Part shown: positions 9,077-17,720 of the stretch, piece after piece
Numbering within the stretch: position 1 is the stretch's first letter
Layout of the letters: each line of letters opens with the position of its first letter
DNA from: Acidimicrobiales bacterium
Lineage (GTDB): Bacteria; Actinomycetota; Acidimicrobiia; Acidimicrobiales; RAAP-2
DNA: 64,000 nt
NCBI GenBank assembly: GCA_015478655.1
Contig: JADMIJ010000010.1
Span: 1 to 64,000 of the forward strand
Direction: 5' to 3'
The notes under the pieces: model-generated
Databases searched by the model: none
What the model was told of the DNA's origin: nothing
Seen by the model: only the letters and a program-made list of their open reading frames with translations
Program-made: the position numbers and the translations under genes

Positions 9077-9448
9077 TCAGCCCGTTTCGGCAGGCGAACC
9101 GCCGTGAGCCTCCTTGGCCAGGCGAGCGGCGAGCTGTCGGGAAACGCCGAGGCTTCTGCCGATCTCCCCGATGCTCATTCCCTCGTCGAGCGAGGGACCG
9201 ATGAACGCCATGCGCATTTCGTGGCGGCGATGTTCAAACTCCGCCAGTACGTAGTTGGTGTTCTGACGGAGGTCAGATGCAACGGCTCCCGCCGCCTCGA
9301 CTGAGCCGGAGATGGGAACTCCGTCTTCGAGCTTCTTGATCATCTTGCGGCCAATGGCTTCGCCCGAGCGAAGTTGGGCTCGGAGCGCCTGAGATGCTTC
9401 GATAGTCCGTTCGATGGCGGCGATGGCATCCTCATGCTGACGATCCAC
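9077..9448 (-). CDS. Small protein with C-terminal helix-turn-helix, unknown
   Basis: 123 residues with a probable GTG start. The first half is predicted helical and rich in Ala, Arg and Glu (coiled-coil-like, residues 3-60). The C-terminal part holds MSIGEIGRSLGVSRQLAARLAKEA (about 90-115), a good helix-turn-helix with the pattern of Sigma70-r4/MerR-like or LuxR-like readers. Such small proteins can bind DNA, but no family is recognised. It lies alone between the large membrane protein and the sulfatase, separated from both by about 200 bases without visible features. Confidence 0.5.
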   Translation of the reverse strand: MDRQHEDAIAAIERTIEASQALRAQLRSGEAIGRKMIKKLEDGVPISGSVEAAGAVASDLRQNTNYVLAEFEHRRHEMRMAFIGPSLDEGMSIGEIGRSLGVSRQLAARLAKEAHGGSPAETG

Positions 9449-9643
9449 GATCGCTTGTTCTAGCTCAATTCCACTGGAAGGCTGGGGACCCGCAGCCAGA
9501 AGACCCGGTGCATGTTCTCAGCCAGCGGCAGTCAGTTGAGGTTGCAACGACTTTCTCCACTCATGGTTGATCCGTCGTCCGCACTCCGTTCCGATCGCCG
9601 GCCATGAAGGGCTCAGCTTCGCCAGATTGCGGATGCCGCTGAA

Positions 9644-11179
9644 TCAGCTCATGGCGGCGATCGGCCGCCTCGGCGGGAACTTGCCGAAGGTGGCCAAGTG
9701 CCTGGCGATCCCGGTGGTGAAGCTGTCGATGTACGCCAGTTTGCGGACCATGTAGCTGTGGCTCTCCTTCGGATCGAGGTAGAGGTTGTACAGGCGACCG
9801 TGTGAGTACTTCTGGGTCACTCCGGTGAAGCCACCCAGATTGAAGCAGTCGCGATCGTCGTCCGAGGTGGAGGCGACCATGAACTTCCACTCTCCGACTC
9901 GAATGGCCGAAAACACGTTGGTCAGCCAGTAGTAGAGGTACTTGCGGTTCGAGACGCCGTCGGGGTCGAGGAGGAAGGACGTCTGGTCCACCCCGTCGAT
10001 GAAGCGATCGACCGGTACGGCGCCGGTGGCACCGGCCAGATGAAGGAGGGTGTTGAACAGGTCCATCTGGGAGAAGAGACCGTCTGTGGCCCGGTCGGAA
10101 GCGATCAACCCTGGCCAGGTGAAGATGGCAGGTACCCGTTGGCCCCCCTCCCAGGTCGAGCCCTTGGCGCTGCGGAAGGGCGAATAGGCCGCATCCGGCC
10201 AGGTCTCCATCTCCGGTCCGTTGTCCGAGGAGACGAAGACAAGCGTGTCGTCCATCTGACCGGTGGCTTCGAGCTCGGCAACCAGTCGGCCGACGATGTC
10301 GTCGAGCTCGATGATGGTGTCCTTGTAGGGGTGCTTGGCCGGGGACGATCCCAGGAACCGCTCGTGCGGGTAGTTGTCGAAGTGGGCGCCCCGTGTGCAG
10401 TGATAGAGGAACCACGGCCGCCGCTGTACAGCATCGGGTTCAGCCATGCGCCGGATGAATTGCAGCGAGTAGGCGGCCCATTTCTCATCCAGCAGCGAGA
10501 GGACGGGAACGGTCACTTCCTCGACGTTCTCCGCATCTCCGCCCCTGGTGGCATGGACGAAGCACTTGTTGAAGGGGAGGTTCTGCACCCACTTGGTGCG
10601 TTCCTCGCTGTAGACGATCTCCGGAAAGAAGTTGGGATCGCGCCATTCGGTGTACATGTCCGAGACGGAGAGGAAGCCGTAGAAGTCGTCGAAGCCGACG
10701 TGTTGGGGCTGGGACTCGACGTTCTCGCCGATGTGCCACTTGCCCACGGCTTGAGTCACATAGCCGGCGTCGGACAGTAGGGACGCCAGCGTGATCTCGC
10801 CGTCCAGCCCGCCGGGCTGCCCGTACATCGGGGGCCGCAACAGCCCGTGGCGCATCGGCAGGCGCCCCGTCATGATCGAGGCGCGTTACGGGGTGCAGGA
10901 CGGCTCCGAATAGCAGGAAGTCAGGAGCTTGCCCCGTCGTGCCAGCCGGTCGAGATTGGGGGTCGGCGCCCCGACGGCCACCCCACCGCCGTAGCAGCCG
11001 AAATCGCCCCAACCGACGTCGTCAAACAGGAGCAAGAGCACATTGGGCCGCTTGCCATTGGCGCCCCGATAGCTGGCCAAGGCGGTGGCGGCCCGTTGCT
11101 CCTGGTCCTCGAGCACGAACCGGGGCTCGAGACTGTCCCGCTCCCGTGTCGTCTCCGCCACTATCGGATCATGTCCCAT
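9644..11179 (-). pseudogene. Sulfatase (arylsulfatase family) interrupted by an in-frame TAA in its active-site motif
   Basis: Two open segments on the same strand and in the same frame together make a 511-codon sulfatase. The N-terminal part (97 codons) contains PNVLLLLFDDVGWGDFGCYGG, the metal-binding start of the family, and ends SEPSCTP. The next codon is TAA (bases 10886-10888), followed at once by RASIMTGRLPMRHG. The family signature C-x-P-S-R, whose Cys becomes formylglycine, is thus C-T-P-stop-R. TCA (Ser) to TAA is one base change. Downstream the frame stays open for over 400 codons, with KWHIG, SSDNGPEME and other sulfatase motifs intact, so the lesion is recent or a sequence error. 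AAGGA before the first ATG supports that start. Left uninterrupted it would hydrolyse sulfate esters. Confidence 0.88.
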
Positions 11180-11319
11180 TGATTCCTTCCCGGCTTCGAT
11201 TCCCCGGGGCCGCCGTCAGGCCCCAGTCGCCACTGTTCGCCGGGGGCATTTGACCGCGGCCCCGCCGCTCAAGCCCCGGTCTCCAACTGTCCTGCCCCCA
11301 TCCGTCGAGTTGGAGACTC

Positions 11320-13080
11320 TCAAGCCGCCGATCCTCTGAGCAGTCGACCGGGGCGGGCGCCGGTGTCACCGTCATTCCAGCGGCTGAGGTCGCCGTTCAC
11401 CAGGGTGGCGAGATAGCCGCGAGCGGGCTGCAGGATCCGACTTGCGCCTGTTGGCAGGTCGCGGTGGAGCTCGGGCGTGCAGATGCGGAGGTTCTGGAGG
11501 TCGATGACGTTGAGGTCGGCTCGTTTGCCCTTGACGATGGTCCCTCGATCGGCGAATCCGTAGAGATCGGCGTTGCCCCCGCTGAGTTTGTGGACGAGCA
11601 GCTCGATCGGGAGGCGTTCTCCCTGGCTGCGGTCCCGCGCCCAATGGGTGAGGTGGAACGTCGACGCGGAGCAGTCGGAGATGAGGCTGACGTGCGCTCC
11701 AGCATCCCCCAAGCCGGTGACGGTGTTGTCGTCAAGCAGCATCTCACGGCAGACATCCAGCGTTCCGTTGACGAAGTTCGACCCCAACAGCGCATAGAAC
11801 GCCTTGCCGTCATCGGCGAGGAGGAGGTCGTACATGTGGACGATGGGGTCGATCCCGGCCGCGAGCGCTTGGGCATAGACGGACTGGTCGAGTCGGGGCT
11901 CGTAGTCGACGGGTTCGCTCAGAGGAAAGGTGACGGGCAGCGCGGGCCCGAAGAGCTCCACAATCAGTGCGGAGAAGTCACTGGGCCCGTCGGTGAAGGT
12001 CGTCTCGGCCAGGATGGCCTGGCGTACCTCCGGGCGGCGCATCTCGATGACCCGCTCGGCGAGAGGCAGATGAGCGATCTTGCGATAGGTGGGCCGATTC
12101 ATGAACAGGTGGTAGGTGTCCAGGTTGGTCATGATGGTGACCGATCGGGGGATCACCTGGGGCCGGAGCGTGGCGCCGGTCAGGTTGGCCCGGGCCGCCG
12201 CGTCCAGCACCAGGCGCCAGTGCTCTGGGTCCTCGAAGAGCTGTGCCACGGTGAAGGTCACCGGTCGGCCGCTACGGCGCGACACGCCCTCCAGGAGAGG
12301 AACCTCGTCGATCGGCTTGCTGCGCTCCCCGCCGAGCCGATCGAGCTGGCCGATGGTCCCGGCGACGATCGCCTCGAACACACCATGGCCGGCGGAACGC
12401 AGTGCATCCGCCAGCGCCAGCAGCTCCTTCTCAGGCGCAAACGTGCCGGGCACCGGTCGACCCGACTTGGCCTTGTGTCCGATGGTGCGCGAGGTGGAGA
12501 ACCCGACGGCACCGGCCGCCAGGGCCTCGTGGACGATCGAGGCCATGGCCTCCAGGTCCTGCTCCGTGGCGTCCTCGTTGGCCGCCCCTCTCTCGCCCAT
12601 CACGTAGAACCGTACGGCCCCGTGTGCGATCTGGGCGGCGACGTCGACCGCGTAGCGTCCCTGGTCGAGCAGATCGAGGTACTGGCCGAAGGACTCCCAT
12701 CGTCCCCAGGGCATCCCCACGCTGAGGGCCGATCCGGGGATGTCCTCGACTCCTTCCATCAGGTCGATCAGCATGTCGTGTTCAGCCGGCCGGACGGGGG
12801 CGAAGCCGACACCGCAGTTCCCCATCACCAGGGTCGTCACCCCATTGGAGGCTGACGGCTCCAAGGCGTCGTCCCAGGTGACCTGGCCGTCGTAGTGAGT
12901 GTGGACATCGACCCAACCAGGGGTGACGATCGCCCCGTCGGCGTCGATGATCTGTCGGGCCGGCTCGGTGATCGTGCCGATCTCGACGATCCGGCCATCA
13001 CGGACTCCGACGTCGGCCGTGTAGGACGGCTCCCCGGTGCCATCGACAATGGTGCCCCCTCTGATCGCCGTATCGAGCAT
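11320..13080 (-). CDS. N-acyl-D-amino-acid deacylase family amidohydrolase
   Basis: 586 residues of the amidohydrolase superfamily, D-aminoacylase branch. The small beta-domain at the N-terminus (residues 1-55) has the family pattern [21 protein letters not shown]; it is followed by [15 protein letters not shown], where the two His bind metal. [12 protein letters not shown] near residue 95 carries the Cys typical of the D-aminoacylase branch. [14 protein letters not shown] near 455 supplies the catalytic Asp, and the C-terminal [12 protein letters not shown] returns to the beta-domain. The expected reaction is hydrolysis of an N-acyl-D-amino acid or a cyclic amide; mycobacterial homologues have no settled substrate. 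AGGAG lies 6 bases before the ATG. It is divergent from the P450 gene and co-oriented with the broken sulfatase, 140 bases upstream of it. Confidence 0.85.
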   Translation of the reverse strand: MLDTAIRGGTIVDGTGEPSYTADVGVRDGRIVEIGTITEPARQIIDADGAIVTPGWVDVHTHYDGQVTWDDALEPSASNGVTTLVMGNCGVGFAPVRPAEHDMLIDLMEGVEDIPGSALSVGMPWGRWESFGQYLDLLDQGRYAVDVAAQIAHGAVRFYVMGERGAANEDATEQDLEAMASIVHEALAAGAVGFSTSRTIGHKAKSGRPVPGTFAPEKELLALADALRSAGHGVFEAIVAGTIGQLDRLGGERSKPIDEVPLLEGVSRRSGRPVTFTVAQLFEDPEHWRLVLDAAARANLTGATLRPQVIPRSVTIMTNLDTYHLFMNRPTYRKIAHLPLAERVIEMRRPEVRQAILAETTFTDGPSDFSALIVELFGPALPVTFPLSEPVDYEPRLDQSVYAQALAAGIDPIVHMYDLLLADDGKAFYALLGSNFVNGTLDVCREMLLDDNTVTGLGDAGAHVSLISDCSASTFHLTHWARDRSQGERLPIELLVHKLSGGNADLYGFADRGTIVKGKRADLNVIDLQNLRICTPELHRDLPTGASRILQPARGYLATLVNGDLSRWNDGDTGARPGRLLRGSAA

Positions 13081-13490
13081 GTCTCGCTCCTCACTGTTGG
13101 CCGATCCGAGGTGGGATGGCGTTGCGCGACTCCGTCAGCTCGGCGCACTTCGAGGTCCGGTCGATGCTGACAGCAAACCGCATCGATGTTCTCATAGTGA
13201 ACCGGCCGGCGCTTCGAGCCCGGCCTGACTGATCCGTTCAGACGTCCACACCCTTACGACCAGGTGAGATGGCTCGGGGGCCGCCCCGAACCAGTCTGCG
13301 ACGCCTACCGAATCGGCGATGGCGAGGCGGCTATCTTGCCTCATGAGCGGCCTCGCCGACACGATCAGCCATGGCGGAGCGGGTGTCGGGAGAGGGAGCG
13401 TTTTCGCCTCGCTCGACGCCGGCGCCCGCCAGTGACCTACCCCGGCCACACTCAGAGCCGCAATGGTGGTGCACGGGACGGAGGTGATCC
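13081..13490. other. Intergenic region between divergent genes
   Basis: About 410 bases between the divergent amidohydrolase and P450 genes. It must hold both promoters. No protein-like frame, repeat or hairpin was recognised. Confidence 0.5.
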
Positions 13491-13496
13491 TAGAGT
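13491..13496 (+). promoter_or_regulatory. Probable -10 box (TAGAGT) of a leaderless P450 transcript
   Basis: TAGAGT fits the actinobacterial TANNNT pattern and ends 7 bases before the ATG. Transcription would start at or beside the start codon. The nearest GGAGG is about 18 bases from the ATG, too far to act as a ribosome site. No clear -35 box is seen. Confidence 0.45.
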
Positions 13497-13503
13497 TTGT
13501 CGC

Positions 13504-14754
13504 ATGACAGCTGCGCCGGGACCGACCCTGGAGTCAGGCTTGCTGAGCCCCGATGTGTTCCGGGATCAGGGGCATCACCAGGTCTTCGAGGCAATGCGGA
13601 GGGACGATCCCGTGCACTGGCACGTGGACAGTGCCGGAGTGGAGTTCTGGTGCCTCACAAAACACGCCGACGTGCAGGGGGTGAGCCGCGATCCGTTGTC
13701 CTTCGTCAGCGGCGCCGGCTTCACCCTGGTCGACATCGACCCGAACGACCTGCAAGGCACCATGATGAGGCAGATGCTCCCCGGCATGGACCGCTCGGAG
13801 CACACCAGATTCCGTCGCGTCGTCGGCAAGGGGTTCTCGCCGAGGACACTGCGCCTGGTTGAGGATCACCTGGCGCTCAAGGCTCGAACGATCGTCGACA
13901 ACATCATTGAGCGCGGATCATGTGACTTCGTCGTGGATGTAGCGGCAGAGCTTCCCCTCCAGGCCATTGCCGAGCTTGTGGGCGTGCCCGAAGAAGATCG
14001 ACGGAGGATCTTCGAGTGGGGCAACGCCATGACGGGCATCGACGACCCCGAATTCGGAGGGGACAAGCAGGCCAGCATGGCCGCCTCGGCCAACATGATG
14101 CAGTATGCGCAGGAGCTCCGGCGCCAGCGGATGGTGGAGCCACGCGACGACATCATCACCATTCTCACGGGGGCGGCCGAGGGTTCGGACGGCCTGAGCG
14201 ATGAGGAGCTGGCCATCTTCTTCCTTCTCCTGGTGGTGGCGGGCAACGAGACCACCCGCAATGCCACTTCCCACGGGATGCGAGCACTCATCGAACACCC
14301 CGCCGAGTGGGCGGAGCTCGGACGGGACCCGAGCAGCGATCGGATGGCCCGAGCGGTCGAGGAGATCCTCCGATGGGCCTCACCCCTCTTGTACTTCCGC
14401 AGAACGGCCACACGCGACGTCGAGCTCCGCGGCAAGACGATCAAAGCGGGAGATCGCGTCGTGCTGTGGTATCCCTCCGCCAACCGGGACGAGGAGGTGT
14501 TCCCTGATCCATTCCGCTTCGACACGGACCGTTCGCCGAACGATCACGTGGCGTTCGGCGGCGGAGGTCCCCATTTCTGCCTGGGCGCAAACCTGGCCCG
14601 GATGGAGCTCCGGCTCATATTCACCCAGTTGGTCACCCGGATGCCGCAGCTCGAATTCGATGGACCGGTGGAGATGCTGCGCTCGAACTTCGTGGGCGGG
14701 ATCAAGCACATGCCTGTCCGTTGGGAACCTCGAGAGGCCTTCGTCGGCAACTGA
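13504..14754 (+). CDS. Cytochrome P450
   Basis: 416 residues from the chosen ATG, the normal length for a soluble bacterial P450. The I-helix oxygen-binding motif is AGNETTR, the K-helix ExxR is EEILR, and the haem loop is FGGGGPHFCLGA with the Cys thiolate ligand. The order and spacing are regular, so the enzyme should be functional. The sequence resembles the actinobacterial group that includes steroid side-chain or lipid hydroxylases such as CYP125/142, but the substrate is not determined. No ferredoxin gene lies beside it. The open frame extends 80 codons further upstream, but that part is not P450-like, and the -10-like hexamer supports this start. Confidence 0.92.
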   Translation: MTAAPGPTLESGLLSPDVFRDQGHHQVFEAMRRDDPVHWHVDSAGVEFWCLTKHADVQGVSRDPLSFVSGAGFTLVDIDPNDLQGTMMRQMLPGMDRSEHTRFRRVVGKGFSPRTLRLVEDHLALKARTIVDNIIERGSCDFVVDVAAELPLQAIAELVGVPEEDRRRIFEWGNAMTGIDDPEFGGDKQASMAASANMMQYAQELRRQRMVEPRDDIITILTGAAEGSDGLSDEELAIFFLLLVVAGNETTRNATSHGMRALIEHPAEWAELGRDPSSDRMARAVEEILRWASPLLYFRRTATRDVELRGKTIKAGDRVVLWYPSANRDEEVFPDPFRFDTDRSPNDHVAFGGGGPHFCLGANLARMELRLIFTQLVTRMPQLEFDGPVEMLRSNFVGGIKHMPVRWEPREAFVGN

Positions 14755-14866
14755 CGCTGGTCCCCGCCCCGGTGTCAGCCCGACGGGCGGACCAGTCGTG
14801 CTGATTGGCAATGCGGCCCTCGTGCGGACGAACGTGGCCGTTCGAGGAAGGGCCCACCCCGAGAAG

Positions 14867-14872
14867 TAGAAT
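14867..14872 (+). promoter_or_regulatory. Probable -10 box (TAGAAT) of a leaderless HAD-phosphatase transcript
   Basis: TAGAAT ends 6 bases before the GTG start, and no Shine-Dalgarno sequence precedes that start. This matches the leaderless arrangement frequent in actinobacteria. Confidence 0.5.
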
Positions 14873-14878
14873 CGCCCG

Positions 14879-15502
14879 GTGATCCGCTCAGTGATGTTCG
14901 ACTTCGGCGGGGTGATCACCTCGCGCCCGTTCGACGCCTTTGACCGCTACGAACGGGAACAGGGACTTCCCTCCGGGTTCATTCGCGCCGTCAACTCGAC
15001 CAACCCCGACACCAACGCCTGGGCGAACCTCGAGCGCGGCGCCATGGACATCGACGGTTTTGCCGAAGCCTTCGAGGCCGAGGCACGGGAGCTTGGCCAC
15101 AAGGTCGACGGTCGGGTCGTCTTGGCGCTGTTGGGCGGCGACGTTCGCCCGGCCATGGTCGAGGCCGTTCGCCGGTGTTCGGCAAGGTTCGGGACTGCCT
15201 GTCTGACCAACAACTTCGGTGCTGATGACACGCCTATTGCACCCGAATTGGTGGCGATTCTCGCCTTGTTCGATGTCGTGCTGGAGTCACGGACACTCGG
15301 GGTGCGCAAACCCGAGCCTCTGTTCTACGAACTGGCTTGCCAAGCGGTCGGTGTACGTCCCGAAGAGGTGGTCTTCCTGGACGACCTGGGTGTCAACCTC
15401 AAGCCGGCCCGGGCCATGGGCATGCACACCATCAAGGTGACCGATCCAACGGAGGCACTGGCCGAGCTGTCGGCTGTCACTGGACTCGCCCTGGCCGACT
15501 GA
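14879..15502 (+). CDS. HAD-superfamily hydrolase (subfamily IA, epoxide-hydrolase N-domain-like)
   Basis: 207 residues with a GTG start. Motif I is MFDFGGVIT (residues 6-14), where the nucleophile Asp is kept and the second Asp is replaced by Gly, as in the FDFGGV subgroup of HAD-IA proteins. Motif II is CLTNNF (about 109-114), motif III is the Lys of GVRKPEPLFYE, and motif IV is VVFLDDLGVNLKPARAMGM. This subgroup includes alpha-haloacid-dehalogenase-like and epoxide-hydrolase N-terminal phosphatases; most act on small phosphate esters. It follows the P450 gene on the same strand after 124 bases, so a metabolic link is possible but not shown. Confidence 0.85.
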   Translation: MIRSVMFDFGGVITSRPFDAFDRYEREQGLPSGFIRAVNSTNPDTNAWANLERGAMDIDGFAEAFEAEARELGHKVDGRVVLALLGGDVRPAMVEAVRRCSARFGTACLTNNFGADDTPIAPELVAILALFDVVLESRTLGVRKPEPLFYELACQAVGVRPEEVVFLDDLGVNLKPARAMGMHTIKVTDPTEALAELSAVTGLALAD

Positions 15503-15566
15503 GCCGGGGGAGTGCCGGGCACTGGTCCAATGACACTCGACTGGGTCTGGCGATCCTCGTGGCCGT

Positions 15567-16286
15567 TCAGTTGTGGACCCGGAGCAGCCGATGGATCCGC
15601 TCCGGCGTCGTGACCGCAAGGTCGACGCCCTCTCCGAGTGGTCCCAGTTGGGATCGGTAGCACTCGATGGCTCTCTGCTTGATGGGGTCACCGATCGGGA
15701 ACTCGAACTCGAGGCCAAGTGCCGGACTGAGCGTGAACCCTTGCTCCAGTAGCCTGGCCGTTGCCCGCTCCATCTCCGACGGAAATACCTGCGCATACGG
15801 CAGGTCCTCGTAGACGAGCCAGTCAATCTCCGGGTGACTGCTGGCGACATTCAGGCAGCCGCTCGCTGTGGCTTGGTGATCCGGGTGCACCAACCCCAGC
15901 GGAATGACCCAGGTGTCGAGTTCGAGGGCGTCGACGAGGGAGGCCAACTCGCCCGAGATGCCGTTTGCCAGCTCGCTGCGTTTGGTTGGGCCGTCGTAGC
16001 CGTAGGTCGGGTCGCGATACTGCCAGTCCCAGTGACCCAAATGATGACTCGAGGCACCCAGGGTCGCCGACGCCAGGAGGTCCTCGTGACGACGCTCGCC
16101 AACGACGTCCGCGCCGGGCAGAAAGGCCCCTGAGTCAGCGTCCCAGGCCGGCAGCGGGTCGACGGCCTCAGGCCCTCCCGCGAATGTCGTCACCATGTGA
16201 GATCCCGGGTGGGCGGCCAGAAAGCTGGCACAACTCAGGGCCAGGTCGTCCAAATGCGGCGATACGGCACCAACCTCATCGGCCAC
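15567..16286 (-). CDS. PIG-L/LmbE-family deacetylase
   Basis: 239 residues with a probable GTG start. The zinc-binding motif near the N-terminus is SPHLDD (residues 9-14; consensus SPHPDD), and the third ligand is in LGLVHPDHQAT near 134-144. The family removes N-acetyl groups from sugars, for example in mycothiol, PI-anchor or antibiotic synthesis. The sequence departs from MshB, which has a PHPDDE motif and about 300 residues, so it is not called MshB even though a mycothiol ligase gene is in the window. It is divergent from the HNH-type gene and converges on the HAD gene. Its sugar substrate is unknown. Confidence 0.8.
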   Translation of the reverse strand: MADEVGAVSPHLDDLALSCASFLAAHPGSHMVTTFAGGPEAVDPLPAWDADSGAFLPGADVVGERRHEDLLASATLGASSHHLGHWDWQYRDPTYGYDGPTKRSELANGISGELASLVDALELDTWVIPLGLVHPDHQATASGCLNVASSHPEIDWLVYEDLPYAQVFPSEMERATARLLEQGFTLSPALGLEFEFPIGDPIKQRAIECYRSQLGPLGEGVDLAVTTPERIHRLLRVHN

Positions 16287-16371
16287 GTTCTGCGAACACC
16301 CTTCGACAGGTCATCTTCGAGCTGGCGGAAGTGTACCCATGAGACACGCTCCAGCTGCCGAATTCCTCTCT

Positions 16372-16402
16372 GTTCGCACCGCCGAGGTACGACGGTGCGA
16401 AC
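16372..16402. repeat. 31-bp near-perfect inverted repeat in a divergent intergenic region
   Basis: Arms of 13 bases (GTTCGCACCGCCG and CGACGGTGCGAAC) with one mismatch around a 5-base centre. It lies between the starts of the deacetylase and HNH genes, about 85 bases from one and 78 from the other. There is no U-tract, so an operator is more likely than a terminator. Confidence 0.6.
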
Positions 16403-16480
16403 TCTCACTTGTGGCTGGCCCGGCGGCGGGATAATCCCTGGTCAAAGCACTGTCACACCCCGGTGGTTCACTGTCAGGTT

Positions 16481-17623
16481 ATGGATCTCGATGTGATCAC
16501 GGAGATGATGGATCGATTGGCGGAATCCGACCCGTCCACCTGGGCCGACCGAACATCGGTCGAGGCGCTCCAGCGCCAGCTGGCCCGGTTCGAGGCCTTC
16601 GTGACCAAGGCCACAGGGGAGTTCGACGCGTGGGGGGACTGGGGCCTCGACGATGCCGGCAGCGCCGTGATGTGGCTCGCCACCAAATGCCGGATGCCGA
16701 AGGCCCAGGCCCGGCGCCAGTTGCACCGGGCCCGTCATCTCCGCCGCCTGCCCGAGTGTGCCACGGCCTGGTCGGCCGGCGACATCAGCGGGGCCCATGT
16801 GGACCGCATCGCCTCCCTGCGGCGGGACGCAACCGAGGAGGCCCTGGACCGGGATGAGGCCCTGCTAGTCGACCAGGCCCGCAGTCTTCGCTACGACGTC
16901 TTCGTCCGGACCACCGCCTACTGGGAGCAGCTGGCCGACCCCAACGGGGCCGAGGCGCACTACGAGAAGCTGCACGCCCGTCGCGAGGTGTACCTGGTCA
17001 ACAGCTTCCAGGGCATGTGGTTGGGCAAGATGACCCTCGATCCCATCTCCGGGGCCGTCGTATCCGACGAGCTCGACCGTATCCGACAGGAGCTCTTCGA
17101 GGCAGACTGGGCCGCGGCGCGTGAGGACCTCGGGCGTGACCCAACCCCCGGCGAGCTGTCCCGGACCCCGGTGCAGCGCCGCGCCGACGCTCTGGTGGAG
17201 ATGGCCACCCGCAGCCGATCGGCCACCTCCGAGGGGCGGCGTTCGGCACCGCTGTTCAGCGTGCTGGTGGACTACCCGACCCTGCACGGCCGCATCTGCG
17301 AGCTGGCCCAGGGAACGGTGATCCCGCCGGGCTCGCTGCTCCCCTGGTTGCACCGGGCCTATATCGAGCGGGTGGTCTTCGGGCCGGACCGCCGGGTGGA
17401 GGTCAGCGCCACCGCCCGGTTGTTCACTGGGGCCACCCGCCGGGCCATCGAGCTCCGAGACCGAGAGTGCACCCATCCCTTCTGTGACATTCCGGCCGCC
17501 TCTTGCCAGGTCGACCACATCACGCCCTACGCCGTCGGCGGTCCCACCACCCAGGAGAACGGCCGGCTGCTCTGCGGGGCCCACAATCGGCTCCGGAACC
17601 AGCGGCCACCGCCGGGCGGCTAG
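16481..17623 (+). CDS. DUF222 and HNH endonuclease-domain protein (13E12 repeat family)
   Basis: 380 residues from the ATG. The N-terminal two thirds match the DUF222 helical region of the actinobacterial 13E12 repeat family (AQARRQLHRARHLRRLPECATAWSAGDISGAHVDRI). The C-terminal HNH nuclease domain has RECTHPFC near 325, CQVDHITPYAVGGPT near 345 and GRLLCGAHNRLR near 367. The Cys pairs bind zinc and the DH...N residues form the active site. These genes are present in many copies in actinobacteria; their role is not established. AGG lies 4 bases before the ATG. The frame stays open 24 codons upstream of this start. Confidence 0.88.
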   Translation: MDLDVITEMMDRLAESDPSTWADRTSVEALQRQLARFEAFVTKATGEFDAWGDWGLDDAGSAVMWLATKCRMPKAQARRQLHRARHLRRLPECATAWSAGDISGAHVDRIASLRRDATEEALDRDEALLVDQARSLRYDVFVRTTAYWEQLADPNGAEAHYEKLHARREVYLVNSFQGMWLGKMTLDPISGAVVSDELDRIRQELFEADWAAAREDLGRDPTPGELSRTPVQRRADALVEMATRSRSATSEGRRSAPLFSVLVDYPTLHGRICELAQGTVIPPGSLLPWLHRAYIERVVFGPDRRVEVSATARLFTGATRRAIELRDRECTHPFCDIPAASCQVDHITPYAVGGPTTQENGRLLCGAHNRLRNQRPPPGG

Positions 17624-17651
17624 AGCGCTCGCCGCTCCCGCACATCCGTTA

Positions 17652-17667
17652 TGCGCGCCAGCGCGCA
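17652..17667. promoter_or_regulatory. Perfect 7-bp palindrome upstream of a secreted repeat protein
   Basis: TGCGCGC-CA-GCGCGCA, 16 bases, lies 53 bases upstream of the ATG. A -10-like TAGGCT at 17707-17712 ends 8 bases before that ATG. The palindrome could be an operator or just GC-rich chance symmetry. Confidence 0.35.
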
Positions 17668-17720
17668 ACTCAAGTCGAAATCCGAAGGCAGATCGAGGCA
17701 ATCGCCTAGGCTCCGGCGCG

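Noticed and set aside
10886-10888. Recoding of the sulfatase stop (selenocysteine or pyrrolysine read-through)
   Set aside because: The stop is TAA; selenocysteine uses TGA and pyrrolysine TAG. The position normally carries Ser or Ala, so a nonsense mutation is the simpler reading.
15567-16286. MshB (mycothiol deacetylase)
   Set aside because: The motif is SPHLDD without the following Glu, the length is 239 and the gene is not near mshC. Kept as PIG-L family only.
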